NCBI RefSeq assembly: GCF_000346465.2
Contig: NC_034014.1
Coordinates: 1,726,854 to 1,790,853 of the forward strand
Reading direction: 5' to 3'
DNA from: Prunus persica
Lineage: Eukaryota; Streptophyta; Magnoliopsida; Rosales; Rosaceae
Length of the DNA: 64,000 nt
Shown: positions 34,850 through 45,803 of the stretch, piece after piece
Layout: each line of letters starts with the position of its first letter
Position numbering within the stretch: position 1 is the stretch's first letter
Notes under the pieces: model-generated
What the model was told of the DNA's origin: nothing
The model's input: only the letters and a program-made list of their open reading frames with translations
Databases searched by the model: none
Program-made: the position numbers and the translations under genes

Positions 34850-35480
34850 CACATTACAGGAAAAGTAAGTTAACTTGTGTATGACTTTTAAGATGATTGG
34901 CACTCTCACATCACTTAAGTTAAGAGTATTACAATGACATATCAGAGAGTGCCTATTTATACAGCTAGAGCTATAGATTGTCCTCTTCATTAACTAATAA
35001 GATCCACAAAATGTACATTTAGAGATCAGACACATTATCTGATCCCAAAATTAAAAAAGACTCTTTAGAACAAGTACGGTCTTAGATTACAGTTAATGGA
35101 AAGACTGCTAGTACCTGGAAAGTATGAGTATAGTAGTAAGAGAGGTGATAGTATTCTTCATGTAAAGTGTTGTTTCAAAAGTGAAGCAATTACCAAGAAC
35201 ACACCAACTTAGCATGCAATTCTTTAGGACAAATAATGTGTGTGGAAACATAATAGTTTTCTTGGTTTTCCAACGTTTTGCAAACATGTTTGAGCTCCCA
35301 CATTGGAACACTAGAGTTCCTTGGAGGTTTTTATAAGACTTACTCTTGGAAATAGAATAATTTGTATTGGCAACTATGCAAGTGGCCCAATTGAGTGGCA
35401 TGTGGATATAACCTTCGGTTAAATACCAAATTAGTTGGGCTAATGGCTATATTTAAATAATCAAAAGATGGGCATATATA
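34850..35480. other. Interior of the composite element left of the array
   Basis: It includes the intron flank of the captured exon to about 34990, then AT-rich DNA of unknown origin with an LTR-like phrase (gagctcccacattggaacac, about 35291). No coding potential is seen. Confidence 0.4.
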
Positions 35481-38340
35481 TGTACATATTTTTCAAAAAA
35501 ACATACATGTTCTATACACGTCTCATGTTTTTTAAAAAGCAAATATACAATAGTCGTGTTGTACTTGTACATTCATATTTGTGATGCTTTATACACGTTT
35601 TGTTTTCAAAATTTTCAGTAAGACGCACAAAATTCGCATATTATACAAATAATTCTCACATAGTAGTATTGAATAAGAATAACATATGTTATAAAAATTA
35701 TATGAAAATATAATATAGGCCTTTTAATATTTATAAGGGACAAACTAATGGAACTAGGAGGGTCCTTTTTTTTTTTTTTTTTTTTTGTATTAAAGGGAAT
35801 AGCCCCTTTTAAAAACAATTTATTTAAACCGTATAGCCGGGCGGCTATACTGCGAATTTTTTTATTAAAACCGTATAGCCGGGCGGCTATACTTTTTTTG
35901 ACACGTGGCGCAATAGCGAAAGAAGGTCAACCTTTTTTTAAAAATAGTACCGCCGCACGGCTATACTCCGTGCTTTTTTAATTTATTTAAAAAGTAAAAC
36001 TGTTTTGACATGTGGCGACAAATAAATGGGGTTTCCTTTTTTTTATATTAAAAATGGTATAGCCGTACGGCTATACTCATTTAAAAATAAATTCTTTGCA
36101 ACGGCTTTTAGTTATTCTTTAATAAATAGTATAGCCGTGCGGCGATACTCGATTTTTGTCTAATTTCTTTTAAAAATAGTATAGTCGGGAGGTTTTACTG
36201 TATTTGTTTTTTACAAAATTGTCTTTAATAAATAGTATAGACGAGTGGCTATGGTATTTTACATATACACACACACAGAGAGATATATATATATATATAT
36301 GTATGTACGTACATATTTTTCAAAAAAAACATTCCTGTTCTATACACGCCTCACGTTTTTTAAAAAGCAAACATACAATAGTCGTGTTGTACTTGTACGT
36401 TCGTATTTGTGATGCTTTATACACGTTTTGTTTTCAAAATTTTCAGTAAGACGCACAAAATTCGCATATTATACAAATAATTCTCACATATTATTGAATA
36501 AGAATAACATATGTTATAACAATTATATGAAAATATCATATACGCCTTTTAATATTTATAAGGGACAAACTAATGGAACTAGGAGGGTCCTTTTTTTTTT
36601 TTTTTTTTGGTATTAAAGGGAATAGCCCCTTTTAAAAACAATGTTTTTAAAAAGTACAGCCGCGCGGCTATACTGCGAATTTTTTTTATTAAAAACCGTA
36701 TAGCCGGGCGGCTATACTCCGTGCTTTTTTAATTTATTTAAAAAGTAAATCTGTTTTGACACGTGGCGACAAATAAATGGGGGTTCCCTTTTTATATTAA
36801 AAATAGTATAGCCGCACGGCTATACTCAGTTGGAAATAAATTCTTTTCAACGGTTTTTAGTTATTGTTTAATAAATAGTATAGCCGTGCGGCTATACTAG
36901 ATTTTTCTCTAATTTCTTTTAAAAATAGTATAACCGGGAGGTTTTACTGTATTTATTTTTTACAAAATTATCTTTAATAAATAGTATAGACGAGTGGCTA
37001 TGGTATTTTATATATACACACACACAGAGAGAGAGATATATATATATGTATGTACGTACGTACGTATTTTTTAAAAAAACATTCATGTTCTATACACGCC
37101 TCACGTTTTTTAAAAAGCAAATATACAATAGTCGTATTGTACTTGTACGTTCGTATTTGTGATGCTTTATACACGTTTTGTTTTCAAAATTTTCAGTAAA
37201 ACGCACAATATTCGCATATTATACAAATAATTCTCACATATTATTGAATAAGAATAACATATGTTATAAAAATTATATGAAAATATCATATACGCCTTTT
37301 AATATTTATAAGGGACAAACTAATGGAACTAGGAGGGTCCTTTTTTTTTCTTTTGTATTAAAGGGAATAGCCCCTTTTAAAAACAATGTATTTAAAACGT
37401 ACAGCCGGGCGGCTAGACTGCGAATTTTTTTATTAAAAACCGTATAGCCGGCCGGCTATACTTATTTTTGACACGTGGCGCAATAGCGAAAGAAGGTCAA
37501 CCTTTTTTTTAAAAAAAAAGTACAGCCGCACGGCTATACCCCGCGCTTTTTTAATTTATTTAAAAAGTAAAACTGTTTTGACACGTGGAGACAAATAGCT
37601 GGAGTTTCCTTTTTTTTTTATATTAAAAATAGTATAGCCGCACAGCTGTACGCATGTAAAAAAAAAAATTCTTTTCAACGGTTTTTAGTTATTCTGTAGT
37701 AAATAGTATAGCCGAACGGCTATACTCAATTTTTGTCTAATTTCTTTTTAAAATAGTATAGCCGGGAGGTTTTACTGTATTTATTTTTTACAAAATTGTC
37801 TATAATAAATAGTATAGACAAGTGGCTATTGTATTTTACATATACACACACACTCAGATATATATATATATATATATATGTATGTACGTACGTACATATT
37901 TTTCAAAAAAACATTCGTGTTCTATACACGTCTCACGTTTTTTAGAAAGCAAACATACAATAGTCGTGTTGTACTTGTATGTACATATTTGTGATGCTTT
38001 ATACACATATTGTTTTCAAAATTTTCAGTAAGACGCACAAAATTCGCATATTATACAAACAATTCTCACATATTATTGAATAAGAATAATATATGTTATA
38101 AAAATTATATGAAAATATCATACAGGCCTTTTAATATTTATAAGGGACAAACTAATGCAACTAGGAGGGTCCTTTTTTTTTTTTTTTTTTTTGGTATTAA
38201 AGGGAATAGCCCCATTTAAAAACAATGTATTTAAAAAGTATAGTATAGCCCCTTTAGTAAATAGTATAGCCCCTTTAGTAAATAGTATAGCCGTACGGTT
38301 GTACTCGAATTTTGTCTTTTAAAAATAGTATGGCCAGGAG
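35481..38340. repeat. Tandem array of ~750-830 bp units rich in 20-bp palindromes
   Basis: Unit starts at about 35481, 36310, 37064 and 37893, with the last unit truncated. Each unit has a conserved AT-rich first half (acatattttt-c-aaaaaaacat, gtgatgctttatacacgttt, aagggacaaactaatggaac, taggagggtcc plus a T run) and a second half with several hairpins such as GTATAGCCGTGCGGCTATAC. Hairpin sites: 35831, 35873, 36057, 36129, 36654, 36698, 36806, 36878, 37399, 37442, 37520, 37632, 37706 and 38285. 36057 and 37442 are perfect 20-bp palindromes. Between hairpins lie gacacgtggcg words. The units also contain (AC)n and (AT)n stretches. Confidence 0.9.
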
Positions 38341-38392
38341 ATTTTACTTTTTTTTTTCATAAAAAAAATTGTCTTTAATAAATAGTATAACG

Positions 38393-38440
38393 AGGAAGAC
38401 GACGTTCGTTGGGTTTTGCAAGGAAGAAGACGATCGCTGG
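38393..38440. repeat. Subterminal repeats of the composite element (right)
   Basis: Inverted copies of the 34345-34500 repeat (gaggaagacgacgttcgttg, ggttttgcaaggaagaagac), adjoining the right inverted repeat. Confidence 0.7.
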
Positions 38441-38612
38441 TTGCTGGGTTATTTGGGCCCTTTTTTGTTCTTTTAATTTTTTAAATTGTGAAATAAAAAG
38501 TTAACATAGTTAACTCCCTGTTATGTTAGTTGACACGTGTCAGCAAATTAGAGTAGGAAAATGGAGGGGACACCAATTTGGAGATAGCGGATCCACTCCT
38601 AGGATGTGCACC

Positions 38613-39791
38613 CTTGCATTGTCCTTTTCTTTTTATCCTGAAATTGTTCGTCTCAAAATTAGTCATGTATTAAATGTACACTGCCTTAGATAAATTTCAT
38701 CAAAATAAGCACAGGCGGAACTATCACAAGGGCTACAATGGGCTGTAGCCCAGTGAGATTTTTGGGGGTAGAAAAATATTAAACCTGTATATTTGTTTTC
38801 TTTCAACTATAGCCCAGTATATATTAGTTCCATGGTAACAATAAAATACACATTAAAATAGGTACACTTTCAATTATGTTATTGAATATATTTTCATTTT
38901 GATATGAAATCTATCAATGCTGAACAGTTTCTATTTTATTTTATTTATGAAGCATTAATGCTATTTAGAGACACTAAAATAACATTGTATTTGAATGCTG
39001 CTAAAAAAACAAAATGCTTCAAAACACCCAACATTCACAAGATTATTAAAACGACAAAACCTCTCTGAAGAAACCTTAAGGACATAAACTCTAGTGCGGC
39101 TTTCCTCCTTCCCCCTCTCTTCTCCTATCTTCTTTTTTCTCCTTTCCTCCTTTTTCTTTTTAATCTTTTTTATTATTTTGTTATGTGGTATGAAAGCAGC
39201 CGTCGTGAAACGTCGTCGTCGTCGTAATAGTAGCCATCTTTTAGCCCACATACATGAGGATTTAACCCCAGTTGTCAGCCTTCAACATGGGTTCGGAGCT
39301 ACAATGCGGAGAAGAGATGTCATCTGGTTCGGTTTTAGCCAGTACGACTCTATGGGTTTAGCTATATGGAGCTATGAGTCTCTTCGTGTTGCCTGGAAGG
39401 ATGTGGAGTGGTGGTCTTACTTTTTAGTTTTTTTGTCTAATAATTTTCAGGAACTCTTTAGGAGTTTGATGTGTTTTATTTTGTCTTTAAGAAACATTAT
39501 TTTATATTTTTTTTAACTTTCAACTTTTGATACGGATCCGTTGTTTTTGTCATTGTGCGGTGAATTTGTATTGTAGGTTTGTAGGCATGCTTTTGGTTGC
39601 TGAATCAAGGATTTTAATCACTTTATAGGTTATATGTGATTCTCTCTATATCAATTCAACTTATTGTGAATTTATCCATATATCGCACTATAGTAGCCTT
39701 GTACTTGTTTATATTACTCTTATCAATAAAATACTATCACTAAAATAAATAAACAAAAGACCACTGAGGTGCTAGGGAGTGGAGATTCGAC
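38613..39791. other. Transposon-derived spacer
   Basis: No supported gene. At about 38712 a hAT-like end (caggcggaactatcac) appears without a partner. A modest open frame at 39094-39516 begins with a low-complexity pyrimidine stretch and ends in a segment shared with 61950-62110, so I treat it as repeat sequence. Confidence 0.5.
39420..39600. repeat. Dispersed repeat, copy 1 (also at 61950-62110)
   Basis: Similar word order in both places: tttttagttt, ctaataattttca, ttaggag-ttgatgtg, a T-rich run, ttttgatac or tttaatac, gttttt-tcattg-gcg, and ttgtagg. It resembles the 3' end of a non-LTR element or transcript, but its class is unknown. Confidence 0.5.
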
Positions 39792-40110
39792 CTTCTTTAA
39801 TTACTAATTAATTCTCTCAAAATCATCCTAAACATACAAGTGCTATATCATTGTGTCCATATGCAAGTCAACGTTAATATATCAAGTTGGCTTAAATAAT
39901 CTAAGAGCCTATGAAGGGGAACTACATAAACTAAGATTTAATTAATACGATACATATGTCACTTACGTATATTGAGATGAAGCACAAAAATATTGGTCAA
40001 GAGATTACACAATGTATATATAGGACTAGTGGGACACCACCTTATAAATTAGATACCACCTTGCAAATTTAAACAATATAATGTCTGTGGAAGCTTTCAA
40101 AGGGATGACT
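39792..40110 (+). repeat. Dispersed promoter-like segment, copy 2
   Basis: Partner of 30877-31145, in the same orientation and 8.9 kb away, on the other side of the composite element. Here too a TATA-like box (atgtatatatagg) is followed by an ATG (about 40081) opening MSVEAFKG. An LTR begins 60 bases later. Confidence 0.7.
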
Positions 40111-40169
40111 AGTATAAATAAACTCACGATGGCTAAAACAATCCAAAGCCTAGCCTCACTTCAGCGCCA

Positions 40170-40380
40170 TGTTGAAGAATATGAGTCTCACATCGAAAAT
40201 TTGATTAAATAAAATACAATATATAATGAATGGTTCCACTACCAATATCATCGAGGCCTTTTGTGATAAAATTCCACACATACTGGGCTTTTGTAGGTGG
40301 TTAAGTTGAGTGCAATGTCGGTGTTGCTAGTAGTGGACCGCATGCCTGTCTCTCTGAAATTTAACATGGTATCAGAGCAG
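40170..40380 (+). mobile_element. Short LTR followed by a tRNA-Met primer-binding site
   Basis: The LTR runs from TGTTGAAG (40170) to about 40366 (ending ca), some 197 bp. It is followed directly by tggtatcagagcag (40367-40380), the classic site complementary to initiator tRNA-Met. No gag-pol frame and no second LTR were found in the next 2 kb, so this is either a TRIM-type element or a truncated 5' end. The LTR start resembles the fragments at 16855 and 18352. Confidence 0.75.
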
Positions 40381-41223
40381 GGTTGATTGATTGGGTCTGA
40401 ATAGGGTATTAGCCGTCACTTTGTATAGAGAGAAATTAAGAGCTTCTTCTTCATCATCTTTGCTTTTCTTTCACTATGTGAGGTCTGCATATTTTTATAA
40501 GGTTCTTGAAATCTGCTTTGGTGTTTTGAAATATGCATCTAGAATATACATACATTACATCATTTATATCTATGAAAGATTTGAGGATTTATTTCTTCAA
40601 GAATAGTTTATTAAAGAAATCGATCTTTTGCTTATTGAATCTATAGTTCATTCATCTATTACTATCCAGAGCTGAGTTGCGGTGCCATGAGGTGAAGAAG
40701 CTAATGGACTAGTTGTCACTTTCGGGAAGGACAAGCTTTTAGCTCAACTAAATTTGGAGAAGAAGATTGCACATGGAGGTAGTGCTCATTTCCTAAATAG
40801 ACCTCAGGATTGTTTGAGCTTGTGATTGTTTTTTCTGTAAGAATCTTCTTGGCTTAGTGGATTACCTGATCGGAGTGATGACCCCCAATTTTTCCTAGTG
40901 GTGGGTTTCTGGGTGAACATGTTTGGTGTGATGTTTGTGATTTTATGACTAGTCATATTGTATTTATCATCTTTGAAATGAGTTCACACACTTATCACTC
41001 TAGTTGTTGCTAGCACATAGAATGCCTAAATTGACGTATCCTTTTGAGCGCTTAAGTTGTCACTTAGTCATCTTCTAGATTTGCATGGGTTTGACAATTG
41101 ATTGATGAATGAATGTGTAGTTTTCTTTGTGTTCTTACATCTGTTACTAGTTACTATACTTTTGCTAAGATTACTTTGCCTGTCCAATCTTTGTTTAACT
41201 TGGTTTGAGATTATTTTTGGGTT
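40381..41223. other. Sequence downstream of the LTR
   Basis: Likely internal region of the retroelement at its left part (leader-like, 40381-40900), then spacer. No retroviral protein motif was found in any frame. Confidence 0.4.
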
Positions 41224-41465
41224 TTTTCACAAATAGGCTCATTTTAGCATGACATATTATACAAAAGCCCATATATGGCATATTTGGAAGAAGAAAAAAA
41301 ACCCTAAAATTGCCACTTGTCATTTTCTAATTTGTTCTTATAAAATTTTAACACACTAAGAACCATTTAGAAAATGACAAGTGAAAATTTTAAATTTTCC
41401 TCTCTAAATAGGCCCTATATGAATTTTTGTATAATATATCATGCTAAACTGATTTTTTTAAATAA
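41224..41465. mobile_element. Foldback MITE (~240 bp)
   Basis: The left arm (aaataggctcattttagcat and gacatattatacaaaa) pairs with the right arm (ttttgtataatatatcatgc), and inner parts (cacttgtcattttcta and tagaaaatgacaagtg) also pair. The whole can form a near-complete hairpin with a short central loop. It is non-coding. Confidence 0.7.
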
Positions 41466-42061
41466 TATCCTTTTATTTTTACCCTTTCCATCTAAGTATG
41501 AATTTCATATTTATGAGGGTGCCTTTGGTGTACATATAAAGTCAATTTTGGCGGTCCACAAGTCTATTCATGTTAGGTCATTTTTTATTAAACAAAATGG
41601 TAAGTAAGACAAACTATCACAAATGTTGTGAAATCTGACTATGCGGAATAGTTAGTTTTGGTGAAGCAGTAATGCTATTTATTTAGAGACACTAAAATGG
41701 CGAGATGTATTTATAATTTTTTTCATAATTATTTAAGGTTAATTAATATTTATTTTCAACTTTCCACTTATTTTTTTCCAACAACATCACAACCATCACG
41801 CTGAACCATCACTCATCAGTGAGGGGACAAAGAACTGCAGAAAGAAGGAACAAAGACTCTACGGCGGATTATGCACATGCAATTTTCCTGCAAGCAATCA
41901 AAGTCAGTGTCCTCAATTAAATGGTTGGTACCAAGCAGCTATCAAAGTTTGACAAGTCTAAATTTGTAGGGTTCCCTCCCCAGGCTTGAATTGAATCCGA
42001 TTGCTTGAGGTGTTTTCTATTCGGAAACGATCAACCAATTATATTCCAACCAGAAAAAACT

Positions 42062-42150
42062 TGTTTAATTGCTAATTAAATTTCTGAAAACCATCCTACA
42101 ACAGGTGCAAGTTAAGTTTAATATATCAAGTTGGTATAAACCACAAAAAT
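42062..42150 (+). repeat. Dispersed promoter-like segment, partial copy 3
   Basis: Contains ttaattgctaattaaattt, gtgcaagttaagtttaatat and atcaagttgg, in the order seen at 30880 and 39800 but truncated before the TATA-like part. Confidence 0.5.
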
Positions 42151-42596
42151 ATCAAGTTGGACCTTATTTAGGTAAAGCTAAACGAGAAAGAGCCCCCAAG
42201 CCACTTTATTCATACGGAATATGAAGTTTTTTTTTCTTCATAAATAATGCTTTTTTATCACTGTGTGTAGAATGATTTACTACACATGTCTTTAAATCTT
42301 TCTGTCGGGTCCTTTCAAAGTGACGAAGTAAGGCTTTTAGTTCAACGAGTGAAAGACTCTCATGAGAGAGAAATGAAGGAGAACGAGAGGGAGAGAGAGA
42401 GAGAGTATTCTCCACTGATTCTTCTCCATTTCTTTTACACTTTTTTTTGTTTTCCAAAATGCTTTTTTTATTGGAATGGAAGTTAATTATATACTATTAG
42501 GTTAGTGAAGTATTTACATGCTTTAATAGTCGGAGAGCAATAAATTTTTGTATTCTATTTCCATTTTAAACTTAGCATATAAAACTTTATTTTGTT

Positions 42597-42743
42597 GCAA
42601 AGGACCCACTAGTGTAGTGGTTTGGAGTATTTACTCCCTCAGGCAAGGTCCTGGGTTCGAGTCCTAGCATCCGTGTTGTGTGTGTGAGTTTAATATGCTA
42701 TCGCCCCTTTCAATAGGAAAGGACCTTAAAAATAAAAATAAAA
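42597..42743 (+). mobile_element. tRNA-derived SINE with target-site duplication
   Basis: The body begins gcaaaggacccactagtgta. It carries an A-box-like segment (tagtgtagtggtt), a B box (gggttcgagtcc, about 42653-42664) and ends in an A-rich tail. It is flanked by a perfect 16-bp duplication aaaactttattttgtt (42581-42596 and 42744-42759). No tRNA fold or gene function is expected. Confidence 0.88.
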
Positions 42744-43169
42744 AAAACTTTATTTTGTTAGTTTTTTTTTTTTCTTCTTTTCTTTATTATGACGGCGCTT
42801 TTAAGTTTTTTTTTTTTTTTATTGGGTCAAAAGGTGCCTTTAAGTTTGTTCATGTTTTTTTAGTAACTTTTGGGTAATCAATGATAAATGTCGACCACCA
42901 CTTGATAGATCGCTTAATATCGAATGATGTATGTTGATGGCTTGTTATTCCAATTTCATACTATACAGATCTCATTTTACGGCTATTATGAACGCGTAAT
43001 TGCTTTGTAATCACCATAGTTTTTCTTCTTTGTTTTGGATTGTTATGGTTGAACGCATACTTTTATTTTGCTGAGTTATGTATTTCGAGTCTTATGTAAC
43101 ATAATTGTATGTGTATAAATATAACTTTTTTATTGACGGATTCTTCAAATAATTTTATTTGAGGGGTAC

Positions 43170-43527
43170 TTTCAGCGGGCTTTTAGTCCTAGTAGTGCAT
43201 GGGTCCCACCAAACCAGGCCAGCCCAAAGGTAAGAATAGCCTGGGTTTGCTGACATCAGCAAAGAAAAAAAAAATTTAATCTAAAAAAAATTAAAAAATT
43301 CAGAATTTTTTTAAATAAATACTTAGTCATATTCTTCACTTCCCACACCAAAACTCTATACAAATTCCTTTCATCATATCTCATGTGAATAGTGATTGTC
43401 ATTGGGTTGCCATGACAATGAGATGAAATCCCACAAGCTTTTTGTGAGGGCTGCCACTATTTATGTGAATAGTAACATCCATTGCCTTGTCCTTGCCCTT
43501 TGCCATGGCAAATGGATGGAAATGCTC
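43170..43527. mobile_element. Deleted PIF/Harbinger-type element A
   Basis: Shares with element B the left-end words ttcagcg, gcatgggtcccacc and gctgacatcagc, and the right-end words gtgaatagt, ccttgccctttg and atgctc, followed by TAA. The interior is shorter. The left border is uncertain. Confidence 0.5.
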
Positions 43528-43530
43528 TAA

Positions 43531-44317
43531 GGGCAGCTTCAGCGCTGGGGCCTTACCCGGGCAAAAGACAACCCTAGGCCCGAATCCAACTCCAGCTCAC
43601 GCAATCAAGCCCGGGCAAAGCATGGGACCCACTAGCCCGGACAAGCCCACTGGCAAAATTGGACTGGGCTCCGCTGATGCCAGCGCTGATAGACACCAAC
43701 AAGAAGAAGTCACGTGACGCTTCTCGGACGCTCCGATCGAATTCATTTTAGAAATATGATGGCTGTGATTTTTTTGGCTGAAAAAATACCAATTTTTTTT
43801 GGATTTTTTCCCTATAAATACATAATAATTTTATTCACTTTCCACACCAAATCTTCATACAAACTCTTCTCCTCACAATATTTTGTACTTTCCACTCACA
43901 TTTTTCTACTACTTTCCATTTGTAGCAAAAAACAATTGGCCTCTTCCATCGAATCAGAGGGCACGTGGACAACTCAGGAAGATATTGTGTTGTGTGAGTG
44001 TCCGAGCAATGAGATGAAGTTCTCTCATATGTAGAGAAAAATTCATGAAGAATTTTGTGAAAGATCGGGTTCGCCTCGGACGAAAAATGTTATCTGAAAT
44101 TTTATAATAAATAGTGACACGTGGCAACTGAAAATATTAACCTAAAAGCCTATCAAAATTAATTGTTTAAGTACAAAAAAAAAAAATTAATTAAAGTGAA
44201 TAGTGTTTGCCCTTACTCTTGCCCTTTGGGGTGAACCAAAAAAGGCAAGAGTGCCACTATTCATATGAATAGTGACGACAAATTTTGCCTCCCTTGCCCT
44301 TTAAAGTGGAGGTGCTC
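43531..44317. mobile_element. PIF/Harbinger-type non-autonomous element B
   Basis: Flanked by the 3-bp target duplication TAA (43528-43530 and 44318-44320). The ends GGGCAGCTTC and, reverse complemented, GAGCACCTCC form weak terminal repeats. Inside, a frame ending at 44034 reads EGTWTTQEDIVLCE, like the start of the MYB/SANT-type accessory protein (ORF1) of Harbinger elements, and then breaks off. No transposase remains. Confidence 0.65.
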
Positions 44318-44763
44318 TAAGAGTTGGTCTTGTACGTAGTTTTTGAACTTAAATATTTGTCGAGAGAGTAGGGACGCCTTTTCTTCCATTCTATGGACAC
44401 ACACACGGTTTGAACTTTAATAAGAAAATGAGACACACTCTATGATTTTTCTATATGACAGAGATGTTTGAAACTTTGAAGCCTCTTGCATGAATATAAG
44501 CTAAAGTCTCCATTAAGGATTGGCTAATGACATCTAACTTCAGTAATTGAGTCGTATATCTAATAGACAGTGAAGATTAAAATTCCTCAATCAGTTCATG
44601 ATATAAATCTTTATTGGAGAAGCTCTCATGTATCAAATACACAACGCCTATATTTTTCGATGTACAATACACTTTTCTTTTCTTTTCTTTTTTAAAGGAC
44701 AAAAAATTTACACCATGCTTTGCTATGCTATTCAAACCATTGAGCCTACATCAGAGGCCATGT

Positions 44764-45803
44764 ACGGAATTTCATTAATTGGTTCGAAACTTGGATTTAG
44801 AGTTTAGAATCTAAAATTAATTTTTGGGATACTGAAAAATAATTTTTTTTGAATATTTAGATAATAGAAACTAATTTTAAAATAATGTACAGTCCACAAA
44901 ATTATTTAAGATTAGATATTACTTAATTACAAATATTAAACTAAACAAGTTAACAAAATAATTTAACATAATTAATTACTACTTATCAACAAATTAAAAA
45001 AATTAAATACTAATTATTCACTAAATAAATAATAATTAAAACATAATTACTAGTAAAGTAATTAAATAAGGCTAAGATATTATTTAATTACCAAAAAGAA
45101 AATAATCAAAAAATTATTGACCTAAAGAAACTAGTTTTATATTTATTTAAAACAAAAAAACTTCTCCCTACTAAATTTCATCGGCACAAATCTATGCCGG
45201 CGCAAATTTGCCAAATTAGACTTCCCCCGATAAATATAATACAGGCTGTAGTAAGGGGCCTTTTCTTGCTCGTTAGCGCTTTCAATAAGGACGTTTAGGC
45301 TTTACTAATAGAATATATAGGGCTTTTCTCGCTTGTTTAGTATTGCTTTGGCTTCTTGAATATTCGTCGGGAAAGGTCTAATCCAGTAAATTTTGTTGGC
45401 ATAATTAGGAATTAAATATTTTACTAATTTCATAAATTACTTAATAAATTGTAATTAATTATTTTAAATTATTTTGTGGTCTTTGGTTATTATTATTTTT
45501 AATACAAAATTAGTTTAGTTTAGTTTAATATTTTCAATTAAGTATATCTTAGCCTTATTTAATTCTATTAATTAGTTAATAATTAGTATTTAAATATTTG
45601 AATTAATTTCACAAATTAATTAATAATCTTAAATAATTTTGTGGATTTTTAAATTTTTTTTAAATTCAAATTTTTTTTTTTTTAAAAGTTTCAATTGTTT
45701 AAAAATCTTTGAAAATTATTTTAGTATTCCAAAAATGAATTTTAGCCTCTAAACCCTTAATCTAAGTCTCGAACCAAAAACCATAGCTTCCGAACTTGTT
45801 CGA
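44764..45803. repeat. Large AT-rich inverted repeat 1
   Basis: Left arm 44764-44990 (ggttcgaaacttggatttag, tttttgggatactgaaaa, ccacaaaattatttaag) pairs imperfectly with the right arm 45590-45803 (cttaaataattttgtgg, ctaagtctcgaacc). The loop of about 600 bp contains a GC-richer core with repeated tctcccta, ccccgat, gtcgggaaag and aggcttt words. No ORF is present. Confidence 0.7.

Larger units (their letters stand above)
32655..38612. mobile_element. Composite inverted-repeat element with captured gene, mitochondrial DNA and tandem array
   Basis: The left end (about 32658-32810) and the reverse complement of the right end (about 38460-38610) match over roughly 100-150 bp. They share aaaggacaa, ccaaattggtgt, ctctaatttgct, acacgtgtcaactaacataa, cagggagttaact and gttaacttttttattt. 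Next to them on both sides lie subterminal repeats built on gcgtcgtcttccttgcaaaa (34348-34490 left, 38393-38440 right, inverted). No transposase and no clear target duplication were found, so the class is open; long TIRs plus a captured host exon fit a Pack-MULE-like element best. Confidence 0.7.

Noticed and set aside
36204..38219. Repeated ORFs starting MFSKFSVRRTKFAYYTN in the array
   Set aside because: They recur because the units repeat. The sequence is low-complexity, ends in a T run and lacks a conserved protein feature.
35481..38340. CRISPR-like array or centromeric satellite
   Set aside because: Units are 750-830 bp with hairpins inside, not short direct repeats with unique spacers. 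Three to four copies within a transposon do not indicate a centromere.
39094..39516. 140-codon open frame
   Set aside because: It begins in a pyrimidine-rich low-complexity tract and its end overlaps a dispersed repeat; no domain is recognised.
42640..42680. Possible tRNA gene at the B box
   Set aside because: It has SINE architecture (A-rich tail, target duplication) and no plausible acceptor stem or anticodon arm.
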